Counted from the first letter of the stretch, positions 17,651 through 26,455 are shown. The stretch is DNA of 62,570 nucleotides from Alphaproteobacteria bacterium (GCA_004297545.1 SCTB01000039.1:1-62570), one strand, 5' to 3'. Notes: generated by a model from the letters alone, not told the origin. Program-made: numbers and translations.

Positions 17651-18526
17651 ATGAAACCGGACTGGAAAATCGCCGTCATTGCCGCGGCTGCGTCGTTTTT
17701 TCTTCCCGCGCCGTCATTGGCCGCCGGGAAGCTGGCCGTAACCGTCAATACGCTGCCCGAGGTGTGCGATCCTCTCGTCGAGGCCTTCCGGGAAAATCCG
17801 GAATACCTGCTCTATGATCCCGATGCGCCGAATATCAAATTCGCCCATGCCGGGCCCCTGGCGGGGACCTGGGACAGCATCGATCTGCCCGAGAAGGGCA
17901 GCGGCGCCCACCGGCTGTCCTGGGACGAGGAGCTGTCGGGGGAAATAGTCTACAGGGAAAGTCCCGAGAGATACGACCTGCTCCGCATCGAGGGCAGCGA
18001 GTATTCCAGCACGTATGTGGTCTATAGCGGATATGGTTACCTGCACAGCTTTGCCGCGCCGGTCAGGTTTTATAAATTCGTGCCGCGGTCGCAACTGTCG
18101 CCGCGGCGCCTGCCCGAGGTATTCCTCGCCGAAAACAATTCTCCCCTGTCGAAGGCCGTCAATGCGCTGGCCGCCAACGACCTGCTGACGAAGGGCTGGC
18201 GGTCTTATCCTGTCGTGCGCAGGCCCGGCCATGTTTCCGTTTATGAAGTCGGCGAAAAGCCCGGCGCGACGCCCGTGGAATACAAGGCGGAAGTCGCCTG
18301 CGACATCTGGGCCGCGCCCGCGCTGGAAAAGGCGGTGCAGGGGCTCCCCGCTGCCGCGCCGCAGCAGGCGCCGGTGTCAAAGAAATACGCCGTCTGCGAC
18401 AGCTATGCAGGCTTTCCCGATGTCTATGCGACCTGCCAGCAGGCGCAGGCGCGGCTTTTTCATTTTAGCGATATCAAGGACATCAAGCCGCCAAAGCCGA
18501 AAAGCGATTTCGTCTATAACCGGTGA
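17651..18526 (+). CDS. Exported hypothetical protein
   Basis: 291 residues with a typical Sec signal peptide (Lys-containing n-region, hydrophobic AVIAAAASFFLPA, cleavage near SLAA-G at 25). The mature protein is soluble, with a few Cys residues (for example EVCDPL near 38, VACDIW, YAVCDSY, YATCQQ) that could form disulfides in the periplasm. No family recognised. It starts 46 bases after the RND pump gene on the same strand and could be co-expressed, but nothing in it suggests an efflux role. Confidence 0.6.
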   Translation: MKPDWKIAVIAAAASFFLPAPSLAAGKLAVTVNTLPEVCDPLVEAFRENPEYLLYDPDAPNIKFAHAGPLAGTWDSIDLPEKGSGAHRLSWDEELSGEIVYRESPERYDLLRIEGSEYSSTYVVYSGYGYLHSFAAPVRFYKFVPRSQLSPRRLPEVFLAENNSPLSKAVNALAANDLLTKGWRSYPVVRRPGHVSVYEVGEKPGATPVEYKAEVACDIWAAPALEKAVQGLPAAAPQQAPVSKKYAVCDSYAGFPDVYATCQQAQARLFHFSDIKDIKPPKPKSDFVYNR

Positions 18527-18698
18527 TCGCCGGCTTTTCTTTTCTTTCAGCGCAGCCCGCAAAAATGGCCGAAAATTGTTATTCCGGCGCCGGTAAAGCT
18601 CCGTTAACCGTCGCAGGCCTAAAATAGGGGTGTAGACGGAATTCCGCGACTCCGACAAAGAGAATCCCGCTACAACAGGCACAGAAGGAATGATTTCA

Positions 18699-18751
18699 AG
18701 CCGGTTAAAACCGGCTTTTAGAAACCGCCGCGCCTGTTCGCGGCGGTTTTT
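18699..18751 (+). terminator. Two tandem hairpins, strong rho-independent terminator
   Basis: The first stem pairs AGCCGG with CCGGCT (18699-18716, up to 8 bp) and is followed by TTTTA. The second has perfect 11-base arms (AAACCGCCGCG / CGCGGCGGTTT, 18722-18749) and ends in T5. They lie 170 bases after the stop at 18526 and immediately before the next gene at 18771. They terminate either the preceding gene or an unannotated small RNA in the gap 18527-18698, where I find no open frame with a ribosome site. Confidence 0.8.
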
Positions 18752-18770
18752 CGTTTGCGGGAGGCGCGTC

Positions 18771-19235
18771 ATGAAAGTGAAAATCTTCAAGGACAGGAAG
18801 TCGCGCCTGCGCGCGATGACGGGAGTACTTTTACTGCAGCTTTTTCTTTTGAGGTCCTGCAGCGTGAAGGATGATTTCCTGCTTCCTTTCGACCCGGATG
18901 TCTTCCAAGAGGAAAATACTCTGAAATCGCTGCTTCTGCTGCTGCTCCTGGTTGTCGCGGCGGTGGGGTTTATTTTCCTGTTCGTCCTCTTGGCCGGGGC
19001 GGGCGCGAAGACGAGCATTATCATGCTGGCGGCGCTTGCGGCGGGCGGCCTGTTGGCCGACCTGACGGTGCAGCAAAAGCTTGCGCCGAAACCCGCGGCG
19101 TCAAAAGCGGCGCCCTATGACGAATGGCTGCAGAACTGCGACATGTCCTGCTTCGACGGCGGCGGCATGCCCGCGGCCGCGCCGGTTGCGCCGCCTGCGG
19201 TTCCCCCGGCCCCCGGCGGCGCTGCCGGGGCATAG
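18771..19235 (+). CDS. Small membrane protein, unknown function
   Basis: 154 residues from the ATG at 18771, which has GGGAGG six bases upstream; the earlier in-frame start at 18690 lies inside the terminator hairpins and is rejected. A hydrophobic segment near 18-29 contains LLRSCS, which could be a degenerate lipobox. Two stronger membrane helices follow at about 53-76 (leucine/valine-rich) and 80-97. The tail is Pro/Ala/Gly-rich with two Cys (NCDMSCFDGG). No family recognised. It converges with the ABC-2 operon, 18 bases apart. Confidence 0.5.
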   Translation: MKVKIFKDRKSRLRAMTGVLLLQLFLLRSCSVKDDFLLPFDPDVFQEENTLKSLLLLLLLVVAAVGFIFLFVLLAGAGAKTSIIMLAALAAGGLLADLTVQQKLAPKPAASKAAPYDEWLQNCDMSCFDGGGMPAAAPVAPPAVPPAPGGAAGA

Positions 19236-19253
19236 AACGGGGCACTGCGGCGC

Positions 19254-20396
19254 TTAATCCAGCGTCTGCTTATACCGCTTCATCGCGAAGGCGGTGATGA
19301 CGACCATGAAAACCATCATCGGCCAGAGGCTCGGCCAGATTTCCGGCCACCCGTTCCCCTTCAGCAGTATGCCGCGCACGATGCGCATGAAATAGGTGAC
19401 GGGCAAAAGGCTGCCGATCGCCTGCGCCCAGAGCGGCATGCCGCGGAACGGAAAAATATAACCCGACAGCAGAATCGACGGCAGCGTCATCATCATCGAC
19501 ATCTGCATCGCCTGCATCTGGTTCTGCGCATTGGCCGACAGCGTGAAGCCGAGCGCGAGATTGCAGGAAATAAAAACGATCAGCACGGCGGAAAGCAAAA
19601 ACAGCGATCCCAGCAGCGGCACGCCGAACAGCGTTTTCGCCGCCAGCACGATAATGGTCGACTGGATATAGCCGATCATGACGTAGGGCGCGATTTTCCC
19701 CGCCATGACCTCGATGGGCCGCGCCGGCATCGCCAGCAGGTTTTCCATCGTGCCGCGCTCCCGCTCGCGCGTGATGGCAAGGGCCGTCATCATGATGCCT
19801 GTCATCGTCAGCACGATGCCCATCAGCCCGGGCACGACGTTATAGCGCGACAGCCCTTCCGGGTTATAGCTGCGGTGGAAAACGATTTCGGCGGGGCCCG
19901 GCTTTGACTTCAGCGAGGAGAGTGGGCCTTTCAGGTCATGGCCGATGGCCGTGTCGACAATGCCGCTCACGGCGCCGAGCGCGCCTGTCGTCGCCAGCGG
20001 GTCGGTCGCATCGGCCTCGATCAGGATTTTCGGGCGCGTTCCGCGCGTGAGCTCCCGCCCGAAATGTTCGGGGATGGTGATCACGAACTGGACCTTTCCC
20101 TGGCGCAGCAGCAGGCGCGACTCTTCTTCCGAATTCACCATCCGGTCGATAGAGAAATATTCGGAATTCTTCAGTCCCGCCACGAGGCTGCGCGCGAATT
20201 CCGACTGGTCGCGCGAATTGACGGCGGCGGGCAGGTGCTTGGGGTCGGTATTGATCGCGTATCCGAAGAGTATCAGCTGCATCAGGGGAACGATCAAAAT
20301 CATCGAAAACGTCGTGCGGTCGCGCCGGAGCTGGATGAACTCCTTGATCATCACCGCGCGCATGCGGCTGAATGAAAAACCGCGCGCGTCCGTCAT
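19254..20396 (-). CDS. ABC-2 type transporter permease (YbhS/YbhR/YhhJ-like)
   Basis: 380-residue inner-membrane permease. One N-terminal TM helix follows KEFIQLRRDRTTFSMIL, then a large extracytoplasmic domain (about 50-175). Five TM helices then span about 180-375, with the family signature ITRERERGTMENLLAMPARPIEVMAGK and a C-terminal PVTYFMRIVRGILLKG. It overlaps the ATPase gene by 4 bases and is the last gene of a three-gene exporter operon. E. coli YbhFSR/YbhG exports cationic drugs and sodium; the substrate here is unknown. A second permease, usual in the Ybh system, is absent, so a homodimer is likely. Confidence 0.88.
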   Translation of the reverse strand: MTDARGFSFSRMRAVMIKEFIQLRRDRTTFSMILIVPLMQLILFGYAINTDPKHLPAAVNSRDQSEFARSLVAGLKNSEYFSIDRMVNSEEESRLLLRQGKVQFVITIPEHFGRELTRGTRPKILIEADATDPLATTGALGAVSGIVDTAIGHDLKGPLSSLKSKPGPAEIVFHRSYNPEGLSRYNVVPGLMGIVLTMTGIMMTALAITRERERGTMENLLAMPARPIEVMAGKIAPYVMIGYIQSTIIVLAAKTLFGVPLLGSLFLLSAVLIVFISCNLALGFTLSANAQNQMQAMQMSMMMTLPSILLSGYIFPFRGMPLWAQAIGSLLPVTYFMRIVRGILLKGNGWPEIWPSLWPMMVFMVVITAFAMKRYKQTLD

Positions 20397-21316
20397 GCAA
20401 AATTATCCTTCGCGGACTTGGTGTAATAGATGAACACGTCCTCGAGGCTCGGCTCCGTTTCCGTCCATTTATACGCATTGTCCCGGCGCAGGGGGCCGAT
20501 AACCTTTTCCATCGCGGCCTTGTCGGCGCAGCTGACATGCAGGCTGTCGCCGAAGGGCGCGACGGAACAGTTCGCGGCTTCCTTTTCGAGGCGTCGCATC
20601 AGGCCCATCAGGTCCTTGCCGTGCACGACCCACATCGACAGCCCGGTCTTTTTGATAACCTCGGCGGCCGTTCCGGCGACGAGAATTTTTCCGTAGGCCA
20701 TGTAGATGATGGCATGGCAGCGCTCCGCCTCGTCCATGTAATGCGTGCTGACCAGCACGGTCATCCCTCCTGCGGCAAGGCGGTGGATTTCATCCCAGAA
20801 ATCTCGGCGCGCCTGCGGGTCGACGCCCGCCGTCGGCTCGTCCAGCAGCAGCAGTTCCGGGTCGTGCAGGATGCTGGCGGCGAGCGCGAGCCGCTGCTTC
20901 CATCCGCCGGAAAGGCTGCCCGCCAGCTGTTTTTCCCGCTCGGTCAGGCGCAGGTCCCGGAGCGCTTGGTCGACACGTTCCTTTGGCCTGTCGAGACCAT
21001 ACATGGTCACGACGAATTCGAGGTTCTCGCGGATGCTTAAGTCTTCCCAATAGCTGAACTTCTGCGTCATATAGCCGACGCGCCGGCGAATTTCCATTGC
21101 GTCCCTGCGCAGATCCATCCCGAGGCATGTGCCTTCGCCCTCATCAGGCGTCAGAAGTCCGCAGAGCATGCGGATGGTCGTCGTCTTGCCGCTGCCGTTG
21201 GGCCCCAGAAAGCCGTAGATTTTTCCGCGCGGCACGGCAATGTTCACATGGTCGACGACGGCGCGCCCGTCGTAGACTTTCGTGAGATTGCGCACGTCGA
21301 TGATATGCTTCGTCAT
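20393..21316 (-). CDS. ABC transporter ATP-binding protein (YbhF/CcmA-like)
   Basis: 307 residues with one nucleotide-binding domain: Walker A GPNGSGKTT (about 38-46), Q-loop in MTQKFSYWEDL, signature LSGGWKQR (a variant of LSGGQ with Trp), Walker B LLLLDEPTAGVD, and switch His in STHYMDEAERC. A C-terminal domain of about 80 residues precedes the TEPSLEDVFI motif typical of drug/ABC-2 ATPases. It overlaps both neighbours by 4 bases. Unlike E. coli YbhF it has one, not two, ATPase domains. Confidence 0.93.
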   Translation of the reverse strand: MTKHIIDVRNLTKVYDGRAVVDHVNIAVPRGKIYGFLGPNGSGKTTTIRMLCGLLTPDEGEGTCLGMDLRRDAMEIRRRVGYMTQKFSYWEDLSIRENLEFVVTMYGLDRPKERVDQALRDLRLTEREKQLAGSLSGGWKQRLALAASILHDPELLLLDEPTAGVDPQARRDFWDEIHRLAAGGMTVLVSTHYMDEAERCHAIIYMAYGKILVAGTAAEVIKKTGLSMWVVHGKDLMGLMRRLEKEAANCSVAPFGDSLHVSCADKAAMEKVIGPLRRDNAYKWTETEPSLEDVFIYYTKSAKDNFA

Positions 21317-22269
21317 GGCGCCGCCAGCGAAACATCGACGGGAAGCCCGGGCCGGAGCGCGGGGTAGAAGGCGTCGGGTTTTGCTTCAACCAGGAACACC
21401 AGCTTGTCGCGGGATTCCACGCTGTAAATGATGGGCGGCGTGAATTCCGCCTGGTTCGACAAAAAGCTGATGGTCGCGGTCACTGCGCCCTTGCAGCCGT
21501 CGCAGCCGACCGATATTTTCTGTCCCGCCTGCAGTTGCGGCAATATCTTCTGGGACACGAAAAAGCGTATTTTGACGTTCTCCGGCGGCAGCAGGCTGAC
21601 GACCGGCGCGCCCGCCTGCACGAATTCCCCTGCGCGGTAAAACGTATCCTCGACTTTGCCGGCCGCGGCAGCCCTGGGGGCGGCTTCGCGCAGCAGCCTC
21701 TCGTCGCCCGTCACCTTCTGCGCCGCGGCGTCGACCGCGGCTTTTGCGGCGGCCCGCTCGTCGTCCCTGCCGCCGAGAACGGCGACTTTCAGGTTCGCCT
21801 CTACTTCAGCGACGCGGGCGCTTGCGCGCTCATAGGCCGCTTTCGCCTCGTCGCGCTGCTTGACGCTGGTCGCGTCCTTTTCAATGAGTGAAGTGGTGCG
21901 GTCGTATTCTTTCCGCGCGTTTTCAAGGTCGGCGGCGGCCTGCGCTTTCTGCTGCGTGATGACGGCGATTTCTTCGGGTCTTTTGCCCTTCGTCAGGTCG
22001 GCCCATTTCGCCTGGGCCTGTTCCAGCAGCGCCTTATCGGAATCCCGCTGGGCGGTCAGCGCCGTGAGGTCTATTGAAAAGAGCGCGTCGCCCGCTTTCA
22101 CCTCATCGCCGCGCGCGACGGTAAGCGTCTGGAGAATGCCCGCCGTGGTGGGCGCGATGCGCAGAAATTCGCCCTCGACATAGCCGTTTATTTTTCCGCC
22201 GTCCTCATTGCAGGCGGAGAGCGCGCAAAGCATCAGCGCGGCCAGCAGGAATTTAGATTTTCTCTCCAT
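21313..22269 (-). CDS. HlyD-family adaptor, lipoprotein (YbhG-like)
   Basis: 318 residues from the ATG at 22269; an in-frame TTG at 22287 is an alternative start with AGGGAAAGGG upstream. A lipoprotein signal (LLAALMLCALSAC, lipid-attached Cys near 20) is followed by the lipoyl strand APTTAGILQTLTVARGDEV. A long alpha-helical hairpin (about 70-200) is rich in Ala, Glu and Lys, then VEDTFYRAGEFVQAGAPV and the barrel domain. It is the first gene of the adaptor-ATPase-permease operon. The adaptor would link the permease to an outer-membrane channel. Confidence 0.85.
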   Translation of the reverse strand: MERKSKFLLAALMLCALSACNEDGGKINGYVEGEFLRIAPTTAGILQTLTVARGDEVKAGDALFSIDLTALTAQRDSDKALLEQAQAKWADLTKGKRPEEIAVITQQKAQAAADLENARKEYDRTTSLIEKDATSVKQRDEAKAAYERASARVAEVEANLKVAVLGGRDDERAAAKAAVDAAAQKVTGDERLLREAAPRAAAAGKVEDTFYRAGEFVQAGAPVVSLLPPENVKIRFFVSQKILPQLQAGQKISVGCDGCKGAVTATISFLSNQAEFTPPIIYSVESRDKLVFLVEAKPDAFYPALRPGLPVDVSLAAP

Positions 22270-22305
22270 TTCCAACGGCTTGCCCAAAAGACCCTTTCCC
22301 TTAAA

Positions 22306-22333
22306 AGGGTAAACGAATGGGACTCACTGTCAA
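22306..22333 (-). promoter_or_regulatory. Promoter of the ABC-2 exporter operon
   Basis: On the minus strand a perfect TTGACA (22328-22333) is followed after 16 bases by TACCCT (22306-22311), 37 bases before the ATG at 22269. The -35 is ideal and the -10 moderate. It separates the exporter operon from the RTX gene transcribed in the same direction. Confidence 0.5.
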
Positions 22334-22378
22334 CCGAATAACGGCAGATTTTGGAAAAAACATCACCGTTGCGGGTTA

Positions 22379-23290
22379 TCAACTGACGACTATATTCCCG
22401 TTCGTGTAAAGCGTGTTGAGGTCGAGCCCCGTGACGCCCAGGAAAATCGCGATCGTCGAATACGAATGGCCTCCCACCGCGCCGTTATAGTCGAGCGCAA
22501 TCACGGTATTTCCGTTGACTTCCGTCAGCCTGAAAAAGTCGGTGAGGCTGCCGGGGGCGAAACCGGTAAGGATATTGTGTATCTCGAGCACGTCGTTGTC
22601 GCCCGCGGTGAAATCCGTGATCTTGTCGGCATTTCCCTTGATGTTGAAATAGAACGTGTCCGCGCCGTTTCCGCCCGTCAGGGAGTCGCCGCCAAGGCCG
22701 CCATTGAGCGTGTCGTTGCCGTCGCCGCCGATGAGCGTATCGTTGTTGCCGAGGCCGGACAGCGTGTCATTGCCGGTGTTTCCGGTGATAATATTCCTGA
22801 GTGAATTACCGTTACCGACGTGATCCGCGGTGTCCGTCAGCGTCAGGTTGTCAGCGGCGTTGACCAGGGTATAGTCGATAGAAGACATGACCGTGCCCCT
22901 GCCGCCAAAGTCATACACGACATCAAGCGAATCATCGACGATAAAGACGTCGTAGCCGAACCCGCCATACATCGTATCGGCGCCCAAGCCTCCATCCAGC
23001 GTGTCCGCGCCGCTGCCGCCAACCAGGATATCATCTCCCGCACCGCCCATAAGCGTGTCGTTGCCGCCGCCGCCGAAGAGGGTATCCGCGCCGAGGCCGC
23101 CGTCCAGGGTGTCGAGGCCGTAACTGCCGACGAGCGTATCGTCGTCGTCGTCGCCGTTGAGGATATCGTTTCCGCCATCGCCGAACAGCAGGTCAGCGCC
23201 CGCCGCGCCGCTGATGGTGTCGTTCCCCGCCTGGCCGTGGAGGGTGTTGTTCGTGCCATCGCCGTTGATGATGTCATCACCTGCACTCAT
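22379..23290 (-). CDS. RTX (hemolysin-type calcium-binding repeat) protein, small
   Basis: 303 residues from the ATG at 23290, which has GGAGG six bases upstream. Almost the whole protein from residue 3 is Ca-binding nonapeptide repeats (GGxGxDxLx type: [19 protein letters not shown], repeated), with one [14 protein letters not shown] spacer. It ends in a C-terminal module with [15 protein letters not shown] that resembles type I secretion targeting domains. There is no N-terminal signal and no enzymatic domain. It is expected to be secreted by a type I system and to fold on Ca2+ outside the cell; no HlyB-type exporter is in the window. The C-terminal module resembles that of the giant RTX protein at 47-52 kb. 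Confidence 0.85.
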   Translation of the reverse strand: MSAGDDIINGDGTNNTLHGQAGNDTISGAAGADLLFGDGGNDILNGDDDDDTLVGSYGLDTLDGGLGADTLFGGGGNDTLMGGAGDDILVGGSGADTLDGGLGADTMYGGFGYDVFIVDDSLDVVYDFGGRGTVMSSIDYTLVNAADNLTLTDTADHVGNGNSLRNIITGNTGNDTLSGLGNNDTLIGGDGNDTLNGGLGGDSLTGGNGADTFYFNIKGNADKITDFTAGDNDVLEIHNILTGFAPGSLTDFFRLTEVNGNTVIALDYNGAVGGHSYSTIAIFLGVTGLDLNTLYTNGNIVVS

Positions 23291-23465
23291 GAAAATCCTC
23301 CTGCAAACCAGACTGTTCAAACGCCCCGAAGGCCATTCTATCGCCAAGGAATGAATTTTTTATGACCATGAAGCGTTTCCCTAACATCGACCGGGCGAAA
23401 GCCGTTTAAAATCAATAAATTATTAAGCCGCCTCCGGTATAAAAGAAAAAGCAATAAAGTTACTC

Positions 23466-23493
23466 AAACCTTTTCATTTCCGGCGCTGTCTCA
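23466..23493 (+). promoter_or_regulatory. Possible ECF-type promoter upstream of the sigma/anti-sigma operon
   Basis: AAACC (23466-23470), a 17-base spacer, then GTCTCA (23488-23493), ending 18 bases before the sigma gene start. ECF promoters usually keep AAC in the -35 and often CGTC/GTC in the -10, and ECF operons commonly autoregulate. The match is short and could be chance. Confidence 0.25.
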
Positions 23494-23510
23494 TATTCGA
23501 AGGGTGATTG

Positions 23511-24029
23511 ATGATCGATGACGCGCAACTTGCAGAGCAGGCGGCGGCGGGGGACGAAAAGGCCTTCGCGGAACTTGTCGGGCGTCATGCGGACCGAGTC
23601 TTCCGGACAGCGCGCCAGTGGTGCGGCAGCCGGGCGGATGCGGAAGATATCACGCAGGAGGTTTTCATGAGGCTCGCGCGCAAGATCCATACCTTCCGGG
23701 GAGAGTCGAAGTTCACGACCTTCCTCTACAAGATAACCGTGAACGAGGCGCGCAACCATTATACAAAAGAAAAACGCCGCGTGACGCGCGAGACGGAATA
23801 CTCAAAAGGCCTGCCAGACACGCAGCCGGCGGCTGACGGAGCAAACCCGCGCGTGAGCGAGCTGCTGCAGCGCCTGCCGCCCGAGCAGCGCGAGGCGGTG
23901 GTGCTGGTCATCTGCGACGGCCTCTCGCACCGGGACGCGGCGCAGGCGCTGGGCTGCGCCGAAAAGACGGTGACCTGGCGGATTTTCGAGGCCCGTAAAA
24001 AGCTGGCGGAGTGGTACGGCCATGGATAA
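23511..24029 (+). CDS. ECF RNA polymerase sigma factor
   Basis: 172 residues. Region 2 (about 10-80) contains the family core DAEDITQEVFMRLARKIHTF and the DNA-melting/-10 segment FTTFLYKITVNEARNHYTKEKR. Region 4 (about 110-165) has LPPEQREAVVLVICDGLSHRDAAQALGCAEKTVTWRIFEARKKL. The ATG at 23511 has AGGG six bases upstream. The stop overlaps the next gene by 8 bases, and that gene looks like its membrane anti-sigma factor. It heads an operon of nine genes extending to 32632 with gaps no larger than 15 bases, so it very likely controls that operon. Confidence 0.92.
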   Translation: MIDDAQLAEQAAAGDEKAFAELVGRHADRVFRTARQWCGSRADAEDITQEVFMRLARKIHTFRGESKFTTFLYKITVNEARNHYTKEKRRVTRETEYSKGLPDTQPAADGANPRVSELLQRLPPEQREAVVLVICDGLSHRDAAQALGCAEKTVTWRIFEARKKLAEWYGHG

Positions 24030-24639
24030 CGAAAAAATCGTAAAACTGTTCCGGGATGACGACCAGCCGGGCCTGAGCGAGGCGGCAAAGCGCCGCATCG
24101 TGAACATGGCGACGGCCGAGTTCGAGCGCGCGCGGCCGCAGGCAGGCGGCTTTGCCGCCGCCCTCCGGAACAAGATGTCGCAGTTCGCGGCGATCCCGGG
24201 GCTCGCGCTGTCCACCAGTGCGGCCTGTATCGCCATCCTCTTCGGACTCTGGACGGTTTTCAACCAGCATCCGGTCATGAACGACGCCGAGCGGCAAAAG
24301 GCCGTGCTGGCTGAATTCAACAAGGTCTTCGGCACGCAATTGCAGGCCGTCATCACCGACGACGGCAAGACGCAGATTCTGCTGGCTGACAAGGGGGCGC
24401 AGCGCGGCCAGCCGGTCATCATCCATCTGAGCGGGCAGGGGCACGACATCGACATCATGAGTTTCAGCGGCGAGAACGTCAGCCTGAATATCGGGGGCCA
24501 GCCCGTCAGCTTTGACGCGCTGGTCGACGGCAAGGGCGGCGTCATTCTGGCCGGCGAGAAAATATTCTGGCACGGGGGCGCCGGAAAATTCGAGGGAGCC
24601 CCGGACATTCAAATCAAGGCGCAGGCGCTGGAGATGTAA
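24022..24639 (+). CDS. Putative membrane-bound anti-sigma factor
   Basis: 205 residues. A short cytoplasmic part (1-55: KIVKLFRDDDQPGLSEAAKRRIV) is followed by one TM helix (about 58-78, ALSTSAACIAILFGLWTVF) and an extracytoplasmic domain of about 125 residues. It has no zinc-binding His-Cys motif. Position (8-base overlap with the sigma gene) and topology fit an anti-sigma factor that holds the sigma factor at the membrane and senses the envelope. No anti-sigma family motif is strong enough to be certain. Confidence 0.6.
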   Translation: MDNEKIVKLFRDDDQPGLSEAAKRRIVNMATAEFERARPQAGGFAAALRNKMSQFAAIPGLALSTSAACIAILFGLWTVFNQHPVMNDAERQKAVLAEFNKVFGTQLQAVITDDGKTQILLADKGAQRGQPVIIHLSGQGHDIDIMSFSGENVSLNIGGQPVSFDALVDGKGGVILAGEKIFWHGGAGKFEGAPDIQIKAQALEM

Positions 24640-24640
24640 A

Positions 24641-25420
24641 ATGAAACATGCGTGGAAAATTATTGCGATGGCGGCACTGCTGGCATCCAGCGGGGCTTTA
24701 GCGGCGGAAACGCCGGATGTTGCGGTCAAGGCGGGCGGCCAGTCCTGCGTGGCGGGCGTTGACGGAGATGTTTGCAGCCATTTCTTCGGCGCGAGCGACG
24801 TCACGGTTTCTATTGTGGGCGGGGCGAAGGACTGCGCGCCGTCAAGGGCCGTGCTCATGCAGATGTCCACGCGGCTGGAGGCGCCCGTCGAGGGCGCTGT
24901 CACGCCGGCCGAATTCGACGGCTGCAAGGCGCAGGAGCTGGTGGTGCATCTGCCCAAGGTGACGAATGAAACGGAGTTCCGGGTCAATATTTCGAGCGGC
25001 GACGCCAAAACCGGAAAGGTGATTCTGGTGCCGCTGAAGGCCTATCCGCGCGACCTGATGAACCCGCTCAAAACCTGGGCGAAAGACGAACATTTTTCTC
25101 TGGTCGTCAAAGATAAAGACGGCCGGTTGACGGGGTTTCTCGACCGGAATGACGTGGTGTATTCAACCGGCGCGGCATCGGCCAAGACGCGAAAGCTGAC
25201 CATCGTCGTGGCGGACCCCGAGGATATGAAGGAAGGCAAGCCCGAAGGCGATGTGCTTTATCTCACGGAAAAGGTGAAGGACATGCCCCTTGTCTCCGTC
25301 GAGAAGACGGCGCAGGGCGCCACGGCGATAGCGAATATAAAAATTCTCGACGGGCTTTCGGCGGATGATCCGCTGGCGGAAAAAGCCTTTGTAAAAATTT
25401 TCACCATGATCAGCAAATAA
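24641..25420 (+). CDS. Exported protein of unknown function in the ECF operon
   Basis: 259 residues from the ATG at 24641, one base after the previous stop. The clear signal peptide MKHAWKIIAMAALLASSGALA is cleaved before AETP. The mature part has four Cys near its N-terminus (SCVAG, VCSHF, DCAPS, GCKAQ), which could pair in the periplasm; the thioredoxin-like protein of the same operon might act on them (inference). The rest is beta-rich with charged loops (KDKDGRLTGFLDRND). No family recognised. Confidence 0.65.
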   Translation: MKHAWKIIAMAALLASSGALAAETPDVAVKAGGQSCVAGVDGDVCSHFFGASDVTVSIVGGAKDCAPSRAVLMQMSTRLEAPVEGAVTPAEFDGCKAQELVVHLPKVTNETEFRVNISSGDAKTGKVILVPLKAYPRDLMNPLKTWAKDEHFSLVVKDKDGRLTGFLDRNDVVYSTGAASAKTRKLTIVVADPEDMKEGKPEGDVLYLTEKVKDMPLVSVEKTAQGATAIANIKILDGLSADDPLAEKAFVKIFTMISK

Positions 25421-25435
25421 CAACGGGAGGATAAC

Positions 25436-26446
25436 ATGAAAACGATTTATACACTGGCGGTGCTGGCGGCCCTTTCCATGCCGGCGGCTGCCTTCGCGGA
25501 AGAGGCGGCGATGGATGCCGGGCCCCCACCCAAGACTGAAGCGGGCGCAGCCGTAACGCCCCAAGCAGCCGCGGCCGTGGCCGACCCCGCTTATACGGCG
25601 GCCGTGCTGCCCTTCGCGGCGGACAAGGATTTTGACGAGATGGGCCCGCAGGTCCAGTTGCTGCTGACGGCGTTTCTTTCCGCCTCTCCCTCGCTCATGA
25701 TGGTGGAGCGCGCCGAGGTCGATAAGGCCTTAAGCGAGGTCGAGCTCGGCAAGTCCGGCACGGTCGATCAGGAGACGGCGGCGAAGGTCGGCCATCTTGT
25801 CGGCGCGCAGGTGCTGGTGACGGGCCGCATCTTCCAGGTGCAGAAGGACCTGATGGTTGTCGCGAAGATCATCGGCGTCGAGACGGGCCGCGTCTATGGC
25901 GAAACCGTGTCGATGTCGGTGCGCGGAAATATCAAGGACGCCGCGCAGGAACTGTCGGACAAAATTGCGGCCGATGTGGCCAAGAACGGCGAAAAACTCA
26001 TCGCCCGCGGCAGCGACAAGGAGGATATCGTCGCCAAGCTGAAGCCCCTGATGGAGGGCAAGAAGAACCTGCCGACGGTTTCCGTGACGATCGACGCCAT
26101 GAACATCGGGCGCACCGATACCGACACGACCGCCCAGACGGAAATCGCCTATATCCTGCAGAACCTCGGCTTCACTATCGTCGATCCGATGGCCAGCAAC
26201 AAGAAGGCCGATGTCGAGGTCACGGGCAATGCGGTCAGCGAATTCGCGATGCGCAAGGGCAACCTCGTCTCGGCGAAGGCGAATGTCGAGATCAAGGCTA
26301 TCCGCCACAAGGACGGCACGATGCTGATGACCGACCGCGAGCCGACCGTGGCCGTGGAACTGTCGCCGGAATCGGCCGGCAAGCTGGCGCAGGCCAAGGG
26401 CGCATCCGCCCTTGCCGAACGCCTGGTCAAGGCCCTGACGAAGTAG
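25436..26446 (+). CDS. CsgG/FlgO-like exported protein
   Basis: 336 residues with a signal peptide (YTLAVLAALSMPAAAFA, cleavage near 22). A CsgG/TolB-N-type alpha/beta domain spans about 53-190: AAVLPFAADKDFDEMG, then LMMVERAEVDKALSE, then KVGHLVGAQVLVTGRIF, then IIGVETGRVYGETVS. This is the pattern of curli-secretion CsgG, FlgO and LpoB-like proteins, but no lipobox Cys is present. A second domain (about 205-330) has TVSVTIDAMNIGRTDTDTTAQTEI and resembles a flagellar FlgT/LpoB-like beta domain. It is the first of three such proteins in the operon and may assemble in the outer membrane or periplasm. Confidence 0.7.
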   Translation: MKTIYTLAVLAALSMPAAAFAEEAAMDAGPPPKTEAGAAVTPQAAAAVADPAYTAAVLPFAADKDFDEMGPQVQLLLTAFLSASPSLMMVERAEVDKALSEVELGKSGTVDQETAAKVGHLVGAQVLVTGRIFQVQKDLMVVAKIIGVETGRVYGETVSMSVRGNIKDAAQELSDKIAADVAKNGEKLIARGSDKEDIVAKLKPLMEGKKNLPTVSVTIDAMNIGRTDTDTTAQTEIAYILQNLGFTIVDPMASNKKADVEVTGNAVSEFAMRKGNLVSAKANVEIKAIRHKDGTMLMTDREPTVAVELSPESAGKLAQAKGASALAERLVKALTK

Positions 26447-26455
26447 GCCACAGCT

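Noticed and set aside
18690-18770. Upstream start of the small membrane protein at 18690
   Set aside because: It would place coding sequence through two terminator hairpins; the ATG at 18771 has a good GGGAGG site.
21313-23290. HlyD-type gene next to an RTX gene considered as a type I secretion locus
   Set aside because: The adaptor is a YbhG-like lipoprotein joined by overlaps to an ABC-2 ATPase and permease, with its own promoter; no HlyB-type peptidase/exporter is present.
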